Part shown: positions 16,687-24,210 of the stretch, piece after piece
Layout: every line of letters starts with the position of its first letter
How positions within the stretch are numbered: position 1 is the stretch's first letter
Origin: Gemmatimonadales bacterium
GTDB taxonomy: Bacteria; Gemmatimonadota; Gemmatimonadetes; Longimicrobiales; Gaopeijiaceae
Reading direction: 5' to 3'
Length of the DNA stretch: 41,415 nucleotides
Assembly: GCA_007692505.1 (NCBI GenBank)
Contig: REBX01000067.1
Coordinates: forward strand, 1-41,415
Translations under genes and position numbers: made by a program
Notes under the pieces: generated by a model
The model's database searches: none
Told to the model about the DNA's origin: nothing
What the model saw: the letters and a program-made list of their open reading frames with translations, nothing else

Positions 16687-18060
16687 CTACTTCACGTCGC
16701 AGCCCTGCTCGTTCAGGGCCTCCAGCCGGTCCTTGGCGGCTTCGTAGTCGCCGCTCTCGATGGCCTCGTTCACGATGTCCACCACTTCCTCCGGCGTGAG
16801 GTCGTAGTCCACATCGGGGCTCGAGGCATTCAGCCAGGCGGCCACGGCGTGACGGGCCAGGGCGTTCAGGCCCCCACCCCGGAGCTGCACCGCTTCGCCC
16901 AGGGTGATCTCGTCATCGATCTCGCCGGAGCTGGAGCGGGCACCGCCATCGGAACCACCTCCGCCCCCGACACCGGCCGGCGGTCCGCCCCGGCCTCCCG
17001 GCGGGCTGGCCGCCGTGTCGTCACCGTCGTCCCCGGGCACGTCGAAGATGTCGGACCAGAGGGTCGCGTCATCTCCAACGGGGATGGCCCCGGTCCAGAA
17101 CTCGTAGTGGTGGGGCTGACGCCAGAACCCGGGCGTGCACCCTTCGCCGCCCCCGTTCATCTCCACGTCGCGGTTCCCGAACTCCACCTTTCCGTGGGTG
17201 CCGGCCAGCAGCTCGAAACGGGTGGCCTCGGGGTCCTCCACCTCGCGGACGACATTCCCCTCCAGATCGAAGACCCGGACGAAGGCCAGCTCGAAGCCGT
17301 CGGGGACGACCTCGCCCACCGTGACCTCGTCGCCGGCCTCGAACTCCTCACCCAGGACCACGCAGTCGAAGCCGTCGATCCGGAAGCGGTCCTGCGTCTC
17401 TCCGTTCAGTGCCCAGCCGAACTCCCACTCCCGGTGCGGCCCGCTTCCGTCCCCAGCCCAGGCCTTGCAGACCCGGAGGGGGAAGAGCTCGGGCTCGTCG
17501 GCCACGGGGCTGTTCCCGAACTTTACCTGCTTGTGGGTCCCGGCAACGAGCTCGACCCCCGAGCCATCGGGATGGTTGTCGGTCTCGGGTGCGTCAGCCC
17601 CAAAAGCCAGTCGATTCGTCTGCACCAGTTCGAACCCGTCGGGCACGTCCTCGGTCACCACGACCCGGACACCCTCATGGAAGGACCCCAGCGTCGTGCA
17701 GCCCTGGCCCGTGATCGTCACGGAACCGTCCTGGTCCGAATCCTCCTCGACGGTGAAGTCGAAGGTCCAGACCTGGTCGCCGGGGAGGTCCACGGGACCG
17801 ACCCGGTACTTGCAGACCTCGATCTCGAAGCTGTCCTCCTCCTTCTCGTCCTTCTCCTCCTTCTCGTCCTTCTCCTCCTTATCGTCCTTCTCGTCGTCCT
17901 TGTCGTGCTCGGAGGAGGACACCTCGGTGGTGGCGGTGGACTGGTCCGTCGCCGAAGTGGGCATGACGGTGTCGTCGCCGCAGGCGGAGACGAGGAAGAC
18001 CAGGATGGCCAGCGCAGCGGCGCGCGGCATCCAGGCGGTTGGGAGTCGGAGTTCGGGCAT
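16687..18060 (-). CDS. Secreted lipoprotein with two prealbumin-like repeats and a TPGFW-type C-terminal region
   Basis: A 457-aa surface or periplasmic lipoprotein of unknown function. The chosen ATG (MPELRLPTAWMPRAAALAILVFLVSAC) has AGGAGG eight bases upstream and gives a lipobox LVSAC. A charged KDE-rich linker follows (about residues 50-77). Two homologous domains of roughly 90-100 residues come next, each starting VCK, containing VPDGFEL and ending L-AGTH--V-FGN; the pattern resembles prealbumin/SpaA-like beta-sandwiches. Then comes GCTPGFWRQPHHYEFWTG, a glycine/proline-rich stretch, and a region TLGEAVQLRGGGLNALARHAVAAWLNASSPDVDYDLTPEEVVDIVNEAIESGDYEAAKDRLEALNEQGC. This CTPGFW plus ALaRHAVAA arrangement recurs in secreted bacterial proteins of unknown role. 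Six or more cysteines after the lipobox suggest disulfides. Possibly an adhesin or matrix protein. Confidence 0.82.
   Translation of the reverse strand: MPELRLPTAWMPRAAALAILVFLVSACGDDTVMPTSATDQSTATTEVSSSEHDKDDEKDDKEEKDEKEEKDEKEEDSFEIEVCKYRVGPVDLPGDQVWTFDFTVEEDSDQDGSVTITGQGCTTLGSFHEGVRVVVTEDVPDGFELVQTNRLAFGADAPETDNHPDGSGVELVAGTHKQVKFGNSPVADEPELFPLRVCKAWAGDGSGPHREWEFGWALNGETQDRFRIDGFDCVVLGEEFEAGDEVTVGEVVPDGFELAFVRVFDLEGNVVREVEDPEATRFELLAGTHGKVEFGNRDVEMNGGGEGCTPGFWRQPHHYEFWTGAIPVGDDATLWSDIFDVPGDDGDDTAASPPGGRGGPPAGVGGGGGSDGGARSSSGEIDDEITLGEAVQLRGGGLNALARHAVAAWLNASSPDVDYDLTPEEVVDIVNEAIESGDYEAAKDRLEALNEQGCDVK
17843..17896 (-). repeat. 18-bp coding minisatellite in the lipoprotein linker
   Basis: TTCTCGTCCTTCTCCTCC is repeated perfectly twice and once with changes, encoding KDEKEE-type hexapeptides in the linker after the lipobox. 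Being a multiple of three, copy number changes would keep the frame. Confidence 0.8.
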
Positions 18061-18488
18061 GTGGAGAGCCTCCTGGGCGGGGCCCGCGAAGCCGCGGGTG
18101 GAAATCGACAGGTCGTCGACCTGTACGAATTCGCCAGAAACGTGCCACCTGCAGGCCTCGTCCGTGCCGGCCCCCCCGTCCCGGCACATGCCGTCCGAAA
18201 AGCCCCGCGAGTCCTGCCTCCAGGCCCCGCCATCCGCCCGCTCCAGGGGTCATTCTACGCCGTGCTCCCGGGTAGAGGGGTCGCTGCCCGTGGCAGCCCC
18301 GCCACACCCCACGGTGACCTTGTGGCGTCATGCCAACGCCCGTGGGCCAATCGGCCCCGCTCCGGGGTCCGACCCCCGCCGCAGGAGCCCGGGCCCCACT
18401 CAAGCCCCGACCCGGTGCATCTGGAGTCGCCCGTCCGTCCGGGCCGGCCCCCTCCTCGGCCCGCTGTCAGGGGCCCATCATCCCCACG
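18061..18488 (-). promoter_or_regulatory. Upstream region of the TPGFW lipoprotein gene
   Basis: A 428-base gap with no supported gene. Close to the start are a GC hairpin (CCCGCG-AAGC-CGCGGG, 18083-18098) and a 17-base palindrome (ACAGGTCG-T-CGACCTGT, 18108-18124), candidates for a leader structure and an operator. A minus-strand TAGAAT at 18252-18257 resembles a -10 box, without a good -35. Further out, CGCCAC/GTGGCG (18300-18327) can form a stem, probably related to the end of the typA transcription unit. Confidence 0.45.
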
Positions 18489-20333
18489 TCAACCGTCGGC
18501 CCGCGCCGCCGCCTTCTGGGCCTTCCGCCGCCGGTTTGCGTCCAGCTCCTGCTTCCGCAGGCGGATGGCGTCGGGGGTGACCTCGATGAGCTCGTCGTCG
18601 TCGATGAACTCCAGGGCCAGCTCCAGGGTGAGCTGCCGGGGGGGCTCCAGCTTCACCGTGTCGTCGGAGCCCGCCGCCCGCATGTTCGTGAGCTTCTTCC
18701 CCTTGGTCACGTTCACGTCCAGGTCGCCGGGGCGGATGTGCTCGCCCACGATCATCCCGGTGTAGACCTCGGTGCCCGGCCCGATGAAGAGGGTGCCCCG
18801 CTCCTGCAGGTTCACCAGGGCGTAGCCCACGGCCTCGCCCTCCCGATCCGCCACCAGCACGCCCTTCTTCCGCCCCTGGATGGGTCCGGCCCAGGGCGCG
18901 TACTCCAGGAAGTGGTGGTTCAGGATCCCCTCGCCCCGGGTGTCCGTGAGGAACTCGGAGCGGTAGCCGAAGAGCCCCCGGGCCGGGATCCGGAAGCGGA
19001 GCCGGCTCATCCCCTGGAGGGGCGGCTTCATGTCCAGCATCTCGCCCCGGCGGGGTCCCAGCTTCTCGATGACCGTCCCCACCATGTTCTCGGGGACGTC
19101 CACCAGGACCTCCTCCCAGGGCTCGAGGCGGGTCCCGTCCTCGCCGCGGCGCTCCACCACCCGGGGGCGCGACACCTGGAACTCGTAGCCCTCCCTCCGC
19201 ATGGTCTCCATGAGGATGGTGAGGTGCAGCTCGCCCCGGCCCGCCACCGAGAAGGTGTCCGTCTGCTCCGTGTCCTCCACCTTGAGGGCCACGTTCCGCT
19301 CCAGCTCCCGGAAGAGGCGCTCCCGCACCTGCCGGGTCGTCACGAACTTCCCCACCCGCCCGGCGAAGGGAGAGTTGTTCACGGTGAAGTCCACTGCCAG
19401 GGTGGGCTCCTCCACCCGGATGCCCCGGAGGCGCTCCATCTTCCCCGGCGCCGACAGGGTCTGTCCGATCTCCACGCCCTCGATGCCCGCCAGGGCGATG
19501 ATGTCACCGGCCTCGGCCCGCTCCGTCTCGGTCCGCTCCAGCCCCCGGAAGGTGAAGAGCTTCGTGACCCGCGCCCGCTTGGCCTCGCTCTCGGGCACGG
19601 GCCCGGGCTCGCCGAAGGGCAGGAGGAGGATGGGGTCGCCCATGTCGATGGAGCCCGCCTCCACCCGGCCGATCCCGATGCGCCCCACGTAGGAGGAGTG
19701 GTCCAGGGTGGACACCAGCATCTGGAAGGGGGCCTGCGGGTCGGCGGAGGGCTCGGGGACCCGCTCCAGGATGGCGCCGAAGAGGGGGGCCAGGTCCTCG
19801 CCCCGCTCCCCGGGCTCGGTGTGGGCCCAGCCGTCGAGGCCCGACGCGTAGATCACCGGGGCCTCCAGCTGCTCGTCGGAGGCATCCAGCTCCAGAAAGA
19901 GTTCCAGCACCTCGTCGTAGACGTCCTCGGCCCGGCTGGCCGGCCGGTCCACCTTGTTCACCACGATGACGGGCATGAGGCCCAGCTCCAGCGCCTTCCG
20001 GGTGACGAAGCGGGTCTGGGGCATGGGCCCCTCCACGGCGTCCACCAGGATGAGCACCCCGTCCACCATGCGGAGCACCCGCTCCACCTCGCCCCCGAAA
20101 TCGGCGTGGCCCGGGGTGTCCACGATGTTGATCTTCGTGCCCTCCCACTCCACCGCCGTGTTCTTGGAGAGGATCGTGATCCCCCGCTCCCGCTCCAGGG
20201 GGTTCGAGTCCATGACCCGTTCCTGCACGGCCTGGTTGTCCCGGAAGATCCCCGCCTGGCGGAGCATCTGGTCCACCAGCGTCGTCTTGCCGTGGTCCAC
20301 GTGGGCGATGATGGCGATGTTTCTGAGATTCAT
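18489..20333 (-). CDS. typA: Translational GTPase TypA/BipA
   Basis: Ribosome-binding GTPase of the EF-G superfamily, implicated in 50S assembly and stress adaptation. I start at the ATG giving [22 protein letters not shown] (614 aa, the usual length), with GGAG six bases upstream; the track ORF adds 52 unlikely residues. G1 is AHVDHGKTT, followed by the switch [10 protein letters not shown]3 [17 protein letters not shown]4 NKVDRP and G5 ASGLDGW. Domain II, the two alpha/beta domains ([25 protein letters not shown] is the hallmark stretch) and the TypA-specific C-terminus ([43 protein letters not shown]) are intact. It is transcribed away from the rhodanese-arsR operon. Confidence 0.96.
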   Translation of the reverse strand: MNLRNIAIIAHVDHGKTTLVDQMLRQAGIFRDNQAVQERVMDSNPLERERGITILSKNTAVEWEGTKINIVDTPGHADFGGEVERVLRMVDGVLILVDAVEGPMPQTRFVTRKALELGLMPVIVVNKVDRPASRAEDVYDEVLELFLELDASDEQLEAPVIYASGLDGWAHTEPGERGEDLAPLFGAILERVPEPSADPQAPFQMLVSTLDHSSYVGRIGIGRVEAGSIDMGDPILLLPFGEPGPVPESEAKRARVTKLFTFRGLERTETERAEAGDIIALAGIEGVEIGQTLSAPGKMERLRGIRVEEPTLAVDFTVNNSPFAGRVGKFVTTRQVRERLFRELERNVALKVEDTEQTDTFSVAGRGELHLTILMETMRREGYEFQVSRPRVVERRGEDGTRLEPWEEVLVDVPENMVGTVIEKLGPRRGEMLDMKPPLQGMSRLRFRIPARGLFGYRSEFLTDTRGEGILNHHFLEYAPWAGPIQGRKKGVLVADREGEAVGYALVNLQERGTLFIGPGTEVYTGMIVGEHIRPGDLDVNVTKGKKLTNMRAAGSDDTVKLEPPRQLTLELALEFIDDDELIEVTPDAIRLRKQELDANRRRKAQKAAARADG

Positions 20334-20590
20334 GGGAGACTCCGAGAGACCTTCGGCAGGGGCCTGGGCGCCACGGGGGCGCAGTGCATTGGGGCGTGAT
20401 GGGGTTCGGCAGAGGGCTGCCACTGGTGCCTCCGGGTCGCGGGCGGCGCCGAGCGCCGGGACCTCCGGAGCCCTGAAAGCTAACGGCATCTGATGGTTTC
20501 CTGCAGTGCCGCCGAACTCGGTCCGCCCATGGCCCCTGCAGGGCAGCCGGGCCCGGGGGTGAATGGGGGGGTGGACGGGCCCTCATGCAC
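20334..20590. other. Intergenic stretch upstream of typA
   Basis: Upstream region of typA, containing no supported gene. The typA promoter should lie here, but I see no convincing -10/-35 pair on the minus strand. Confidence 0.3.
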
Positions 20591-20656
20591 CGGGAGGCGC
20601 CATGCCGGTCCGGGAGGCGCCATGCCGGTCCGGGAGGCGCCATGCCGGTCCGGGAG
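20591..20656. repeat. 20-bp tandem repeats, 3.3 copies
   Basis: CGGGAGGCGCCATGCCGGTC is repeated perfectly three times (20591-20610, 20611-20630, 20631-20650), followed by a partial CGGGAG. Each unit includes the palindrome GGCGCC. Twenty bases is about two helical turns, so each site would face the same side of the DNA. The array lies about 50 bases upstream of the putative -35 box of the rhodanese operon. Iterated protein binding sites or simple slippage are both possible. Confidence 0.85.
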
Positions 20657-20708
20657 TCCCGGCGCCGGGCGCCAGCAGGCTCCTGCGCCGTGCCGGGGCC
20701 CCTCCGAC

Positions 20709-20741
20709 TTGACACCGTTCAACCAGTCGGTAGATTGGTTG
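20709..20741 (+). promoter_or_regulatory. Putative promoter with overlapping inverted-repeat operator for the rhodanese-arsR operon
   Basis: A consensus TTGACA (20709-20714) is followed after 16 bases by TAGATT (20731-20736, four of six matches to TATAAT). The inverted repeat CAACCA-N10-TGGTTG (20720-20725 and 20736-20741) spans the spacer and covers the edge of the -10 box. ArsR-family repressors bind such dyads over promoters, and an arsR gene is second in this operon, so autoregulation is a reasonable inference. The window is otherwise short of AT-rich sites, which makes this one stand out. Confidence 0.55.
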
Positions 20742-20753
20742 TAGCAAGTTGTA

Positions 20754-20788
20754 ATGACAGGCGGGCCGGGCTTGTTCCCACCTGTCAT
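20754..20788 (+). promoter_or_regulatory. Hairpin in the leader of the rhodanese-arsR operon
   Basis: ATGACAGG-c-GGG and CCC-a-CCTGTCAT can pair around a short loop, giving an 8-bp plus 3-bp stem just downstream of the putative promoter. It could be an mRNA leader structure or a second DNA operator. A tempting upstream ATG here would open the long track ORF, but the AGGAGG-type site favours 20877 as start. Confidence 0.45.
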
Positions 20789-20876
20789 GATGGGCTCCCG
20801 CCGAAGAGAACTCCGGCCCGACCCCGTGCTCCGGCCCGACCGCCCCGAACCGCATGCACTTCCTGGAGGTATCCCC

Positions 20877-21569
20877 ATGTCTGGATCCAGTACCGCTGCT
20901 CCCACCACGCCCGAGGCACCGGACTCCACGCCCGAGTCCCGCATCCTGGACCCGGGCGCCGCCGTCCGGCTCCGGGAGACGAACCCCCGGACCCGCTTCC
21001 TGGACGTCCGGACCCCCGGCGAGTTCGAGTCCGTCCACATTCGGGGCAGCTACAACGTGCCCCTGAACGAGCTCCCGGACCATCGGGACGACATCGTGGG
21101 TGTGGAGGACCCGGTGGTCCTGGTCTGCCAGTCGGGGAACCGGGCCCGCCAGGCCGACGAAGCCCTGCGGGACGCCGGAATGGAGAACCTCCGGATCCTC
21201 GAGGGAGGCGTATCGGGGTGGAGAGCATCCGGACAGCCGGTGGAGACGGGACCGGAGCGCCTCTCCCTGGAGCGACAGGTGCGCATCGCAGCCGGTGCCC
21301 TGGCCTTCGCCGGGGGTGCGCTGGCCCTTGCGGTGAGCCCCCTCTGGGCCCTTCTTCCCACCTTCGTGGGGGCCGGCCTGGTCTTCGCCGGGGTGACGGA
21401 CACCTGCGGGATGGCCATGGTCCTCTCGAAGCTCCCGTACAACCGACCGGCGAGTTGCGACGTGCCCGCCATGGTCTCGGCCCTGGCAGACGGCCGGGAA
21501 CCTGCTCCCATGGGGCGGGCCAGCGCCTCCGAGACGGCGGCGGCACGGACCTGCACCACCTCCTCCTGA
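20877..21569 (+). CDS. Rhodanese-domain membrane protein (YgaP-like)
   Basis: Sulfurtransferase with a membrane anchor, expected to move sulfane sulfur from donors such as thiosulfate or persulfides. The start at MSGSSTAAP has GGAGGT six bases upstream (230 aa). A rhodanese domain covers about residues 20-120 (RFLDVRTPGEFESVHIRGSYNVPLNEL), with the active-site loop CQSGNR and catalytic C84. After it, LERQVRIAAGALAFAGGALALAVSPLWALLPTFVGAGLVFAGVTDTCGMAMVLSKLPYNR matches the DUF2892 two-helix module found in E. coli YgaP. The tail is polar, with one cysteine near the end. It is followed by an arsR gene, as ygaP is paired with the ArsR-type regulator ygaV. A role in sulfide or persulfide handling is therefore likely. 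Confidence 0.88.
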   Translation: MSGSSTAAPTTPEAPDSTPESRILDPGAAVRLRETNPRTRFLDVRTPGEFESVHIRGSYNVPLNELPDHRDDIVGVEDPVVLVCQSGNRARQADEALRDAGMENLRILEGGVSGWRASGQPVETGPERLSLERQVRIAAGALAFAGGALALAVSPLWALLPTFVGAGLVFAGVTDTCGMAMVLSKLPYNRPASCDVPAMVSALADGREPAPMGRASASETAAARTCTTSS

Positions 21570-21601
21570 GGAGGGCGGCCGTGTCCCCCGGCGGGAGCAC
21601 C

Positions 21602-21928
21602 ATGTCCGACGAGCTCATGTCCCTGGTGGCCGAGCGCTTCCGGGCCCTGGGCGAGCCTGCCCGCCTCCGGATCCTGGAGCTCCTGAGGAGCGGTGAGCGG
21701 CCCGTGGGCGACATCGCCCGGGAGACCGAGCTGGGCACCGCCAACGTCTCCAAGCACCTGGGACTCCTCCACAGACTGGGCTTCGTGGCCCGACGGAAGG
21801 ACGGCATCTACGTGCACTACCGACTCGCCGATGACCACGTCTTCCGGCTCTGCGACCTCATGTGCGGGAAGGTGGAGATAGACGCCCGCCGGAAGGTGGA
21901 GGCCCTCCTGGGGGAGGCGGAGGCTTGA
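21602..21928 (+). CDS. ArsR-family transcriptional regulator with C-x3-C motif
   Basis: A 108-aa winged-helix repressor. The ATG (MSDELMSLVAERFRALGEPARLRILELL) has GGGAG five bases upstream. The recognition region GDIARETELGTANVSKHLGLLHRLGFVARRKDGIYVHYRL is typical of the family. There are two cysteines, C84 and C88, in VFRLCDLMCGK of the C-terminal helix, and no cysteine in the classical alpha-3 position. The persulfide sensors BigR/SqrR use two widely separated cysteines, so this spacing is different; it could bind a thiophilic metal or sense sulfur species. It probably represses its own operon through the dyad at 20720-20741. The stop overlaps the TTG start of the next gene. Confidence 0.9.
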   Translation: MSDELMSLVAERFRALGEPARLRILELLRSGERPVGDIARETELGTANVSKHLGLLHRLGFVARRKDGIYVHYRLADDHVFRLCDLMCGKVEIDARRKVEALLGEAEA

Positions 21929-23496
21929 CGGAGGCCGGCGCGGAGGCAGCGGTGGCCGACGAGTCCATCCCGGTGGACCGGCTCCTCCGGTATCGGGAGG
22001 TCATGGACGACTGGGACGCCTTCGTGGAGGCCAGCCGGACCCCCGAACCTGCCGGGTTGCGGATCCGAGCGGGCCTGGTGGAGGCGAACGAACTGGAAGA
22101 CCGACTCGAGAGGCAGGGCTTCGGCCTGGAGCCGGTGGCGGGGCTCCCCGACGTCCGCACGGTGAGGCGGCAGCCCGAGGCCATTTCCAGGACGCTGGAG
22201 TACTGGCTGGGGCACTTCCACCTGCAGCAGACGGTGATGGCCGTCCCATCCCTGGCTCTGGGCCCGCAGCCCGGCGAGCGGGTGCTGGACCTGTGCGCGG
22301 CTCCCGGCGGGAAGACGACCCACCTGGCCCAGCTCATGGACGACCGGGGGATTGTGGTGGCCGTGGACCCGAAGGAGAAGCGGCTCCGGGGTCTCATGTC
22401 CAACGTCTTCCGCCTCCTTCACCCCGGGGTTCTGGTGGTGGCCGCCGACGGCCTCACCCTCCCGACGGGCCCCCTCTTCCACCGGGTCCTGGTGGATGCG
22501 CCCTGCTCCGCCGAGGGGAACTTCCGGAAACAGCGGGGCCGACTGCCCCCCAGGAAGCCTGCCTTCGACCACCATATCCGGCAGCTCCAGGAGGGCCTCC
22601 TGCGGCAAGCCATCCGCCAGACCCGGCCCGGCGGCGTGGTGGTCTACTCCACCTGCACCTTCGCCCCGGAGGAGAACGAGGCCGTGGTGGCCCGGGTCCT
22701 GGCAGACTCGCCCGTGGAGGTGGAGCCCATCGAGCTGGACGCCCCCCATGCCCCGGGACTCACCCGGTGGCATGACGAGCGCTTCCCTGACGAGCTCCGC
22801 CACGCCTGGCGACTTTACCCTCACCACCTGGACTCGGGGGGGGCCTTCGTGGTCCGGCTCCGAAAGGCCGGAGGTGCCGGGGAACCCCGGGAGGCCCCCG
22901 GAAGGGAAGCCGGTGCAGAGGTGGACGAGCGCCTCGCCGAGGAAGGAATCGGGGACTCCGGCTGGTCCCCCATTCCGCCGGGCTTCCCAGGGGAGGACCC
23001 CGGCGAGGTGGCCCGGCGGCAGAAGCGCATCGGGGAGGAGATCCGCCGCTTCGGACTCTTTCCCCATGGCGGCGCACCCCACCACATGATCCGGGGCGAT
23101 CGGGCCTGGGCGTGCACGGCCCGGGAATGGCCCGTGGAGGCGTGGAGCGGGAGCGCCCCCGAGGCCCCGGCTGCGGAAGGCCCCGACTGGCGGGTGGTGT
23201 CCATGGGTCTTCGGGCCTGGCGGCAGAGCCCTTCGGGCCACGAGACCCCCTCCAGCGACTTCCTGTCCCGCTGGGGGCGGCACATGGACCCGGACCGGGT
23301 GGTGGAACCCGACCGCGACGACCTCCTTTCCCTCCTCCGGGGACAGCGGCTGGAGGCGCCGGGGATGGACCCCGGGCCCGTCCTCCTCACCCACGAGGGC
23401 TACCGCCTGGGAAGGGGCATGGTGGGGCGAGGCGGGCTGCGAAGCGAGATTCCCAGGGCCGTGGCCGATCGCCTCATCGGGGTACTGGAGGGCTGA
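21925..23496 (+). CDS. RsmF/NOL1-NOP2-Sun family rRNA (cytosine-C5) methyltransferase
   Basis: SAM-dependent RNA methyltransferase that makes 5-methylcytosine, most likely in 16S rRNA. No ATG fits; I take TTG at 21925, which overlaps the arsR stop (TTGA) and has GGAGG upstream (523 aa). The N-terminal RNA-binding part runs to about residue 110. The SAM site is VLDLCAAPGGKTTHLAQL, and the two catalytic cysteines are C194 in DAPCSAEG and C244 in YSTCTF, as required in this family. A long C-terminal region (about 370-523) with GLRAWRQSPSG, and ending VADRLIGVLEG, resembles the extension of RsmF. GTG at 21952 is the alternative start. Placement behind arsR is probably translational convenience rather than function. 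Confidence 0.88.
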   Translation: MTEAGAEAAVADESIPVDRLLRYREVMDDWDAFVEASRTPEPAGLRIRAGLVEANELEDRLERQGFGLEPVAGLPDVRTVRRQPEAISRTLEYWLGHFHLQQTVMAVPSLALGPQPGERVLDLCAAPGGKTTHLAQLMDDRGIVVAVDPKEKRLRGLMSNVFRLLHPGVLVVAADGLTLPTGPLFHRVLVDAPCSAEGNFRKQRGRLPPRKPAFDHHIRQLQEGLLRQAIRQTRPGGVVVYSTCTFAPEENEAVVARVLADSPVEVEPIELDAPHAPGLTRWHDERFPDELRHAWRLYPHHLDSGGAFVVRLRKAGGAGEPREAPGREAGAEVDERLAEEGIGDSGWSPIPPGFPGEDPGEVARRQKRIGEEIRRFGLFPHGGAPHHMIRGDRAWACTAREWPVEAWSGSAPEAPAAEGPDWRVVSMGLRAWRQSPSGHETPSSDFLSRWGRHMDPDRVVEPDRDDLLSLLRGQRLEAPGMDPGPVLLTHEGYRLGRGMVGRGGLRSEIPRAVADRLIGVLEG

Positions 23497-23623
23497 GCCG
23501 CTGCCGGGGCGGGCCGCCTTGCGCCCCGCTCCCCCACTCGCCCCCCCCACTCGGGCCCCCCTCCACTCGGGTCCGCTCCCGGTGACCCCTGCACAGACGC
23601 CCCCCCCGCCGACCCTGGGGAGG

Positions 23624-23650
23624 GGGCGGGGAGGGCGAAAGGCCCTGCCC
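23624..23650. terminator. Hairpin between convergent rsmF-like and lipoprotein genes
   Basis: GGGC-gggg-AGGGC, a GAAAG loop, then GCCCT-GCCC form a bulged stem of nine pairs in the 179-base convergent gap. It may serve both strands. The rest of the gap is C-rich and holds three short CCCACTCG-like copies but no gene. Confidence 0.45.
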
Positions 23651-23675
23651 GGGAGAACTGGGGCAAACGCCGGGC

Positions 23676-24062
23676 TCAGCGCCGGCTGGTGGTGATCCGG
23701 TTCCCCTGGATCGTCCAGGTAATGTTCGTCTGGTGGCGGATGGTGATCCGCTCAGACGTCGTCGTGCTGACAGGCCTTTGGGCGATGAGGCGGTACTGCC
23801 CGGTTTCGCCGTCGAAGACAAAGGTCTCCGTCTCGCCGGCCGGGACGGCCCCGATGTTCGTGCGCGCCGACGAACCGTCGCGCTGGATGAAGACCTGCAG
23901 GTCCTCCGAGCCGCTGTGGAAGTTCTCCACGGTGATGGGCGTCGTCCCGTCCTCCACGGGCTCACCGTCCGCCTCGGCCCCACCGCTGCTCGCACAACCA
24001 GCCACCAGGGCCAGGGCCAAAAGGAAGGCGATGCCGAGCAGTCGCTGGCGGAGTGAACGCAT
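23676..24062 (-). CDS. Small lipoprotein, uncharacterised beta-sandwich type
   Basis: A 128-aa lipoprotein; the ATG giving MRSLRQRLLGIAFLLALALVAGCASSGG has AAGGAG eight bases upstream, and VAGC is the lipobox. After an acidic linker comes a single domain (TPITVENFHSGSEDLQVFIQRDGSSARTNIGAVPAGETETFVFDGETGQYRLIAQRPVSTTTSERITIRHQTNITWTIQGNRI) of alternating hydrophobic residues, a likely beta-sandwich. I do not recognise a named family. It is the last gene of the SusC-SusD cluster, 148 bases downstream of the plug-only protein, and its lipobox GCASSG matches that of the other lipoprotein in the cluster. Confidence 0.75.
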   Translation of the reverse strand: MRSLRQRLLGIAFLLALALVAGCASSGGAEADGEPVEDGTTPITVENFHSGSEDLQVFIQRDGSSARTNIGAVPAGETETFVFDGETGQYRLIAQRPVSTTTSERITIRHQTNITWTIQGNRITTSRR

Positions 24063-24210
24063 GACACTTGCTCCTTGGGATGGGTCTCTGATGTGGTCCG
24101 GCCCTCGGGTCGGATTCCGGAGCCTCCGCCGGCGCAGAGGCTCTACCTGCCAACCTACGGGATGGCGGGGGTCTGGGCCACCCCGGGGGACTCCGCTCTC
24201 CCCCTTCCGA

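Noticed and set aside
20591-20656. CRISPR array or replication iterons
   Set aside because: Copies are contiguous with no spacers, there is no Rep, DnaA or cas gene nearby, so neither label is supported.
20585-21601. N-terminal extension of the ArsR ORF through the tandem repeats and rhodanese gene
   Set aside because: The 339 residues before MSDELMSL are a shadow frame of the rhodanese gene; ArsR proteins are about 100 aa and a ribosome binding site precedes 21602.
23497-23675. Gene in the C-rich gap after the methyltransferase
   Set aside because: Short, strongly biased sequence with microrepeats and a hairpin but no ribosome binding site or plausible protein.
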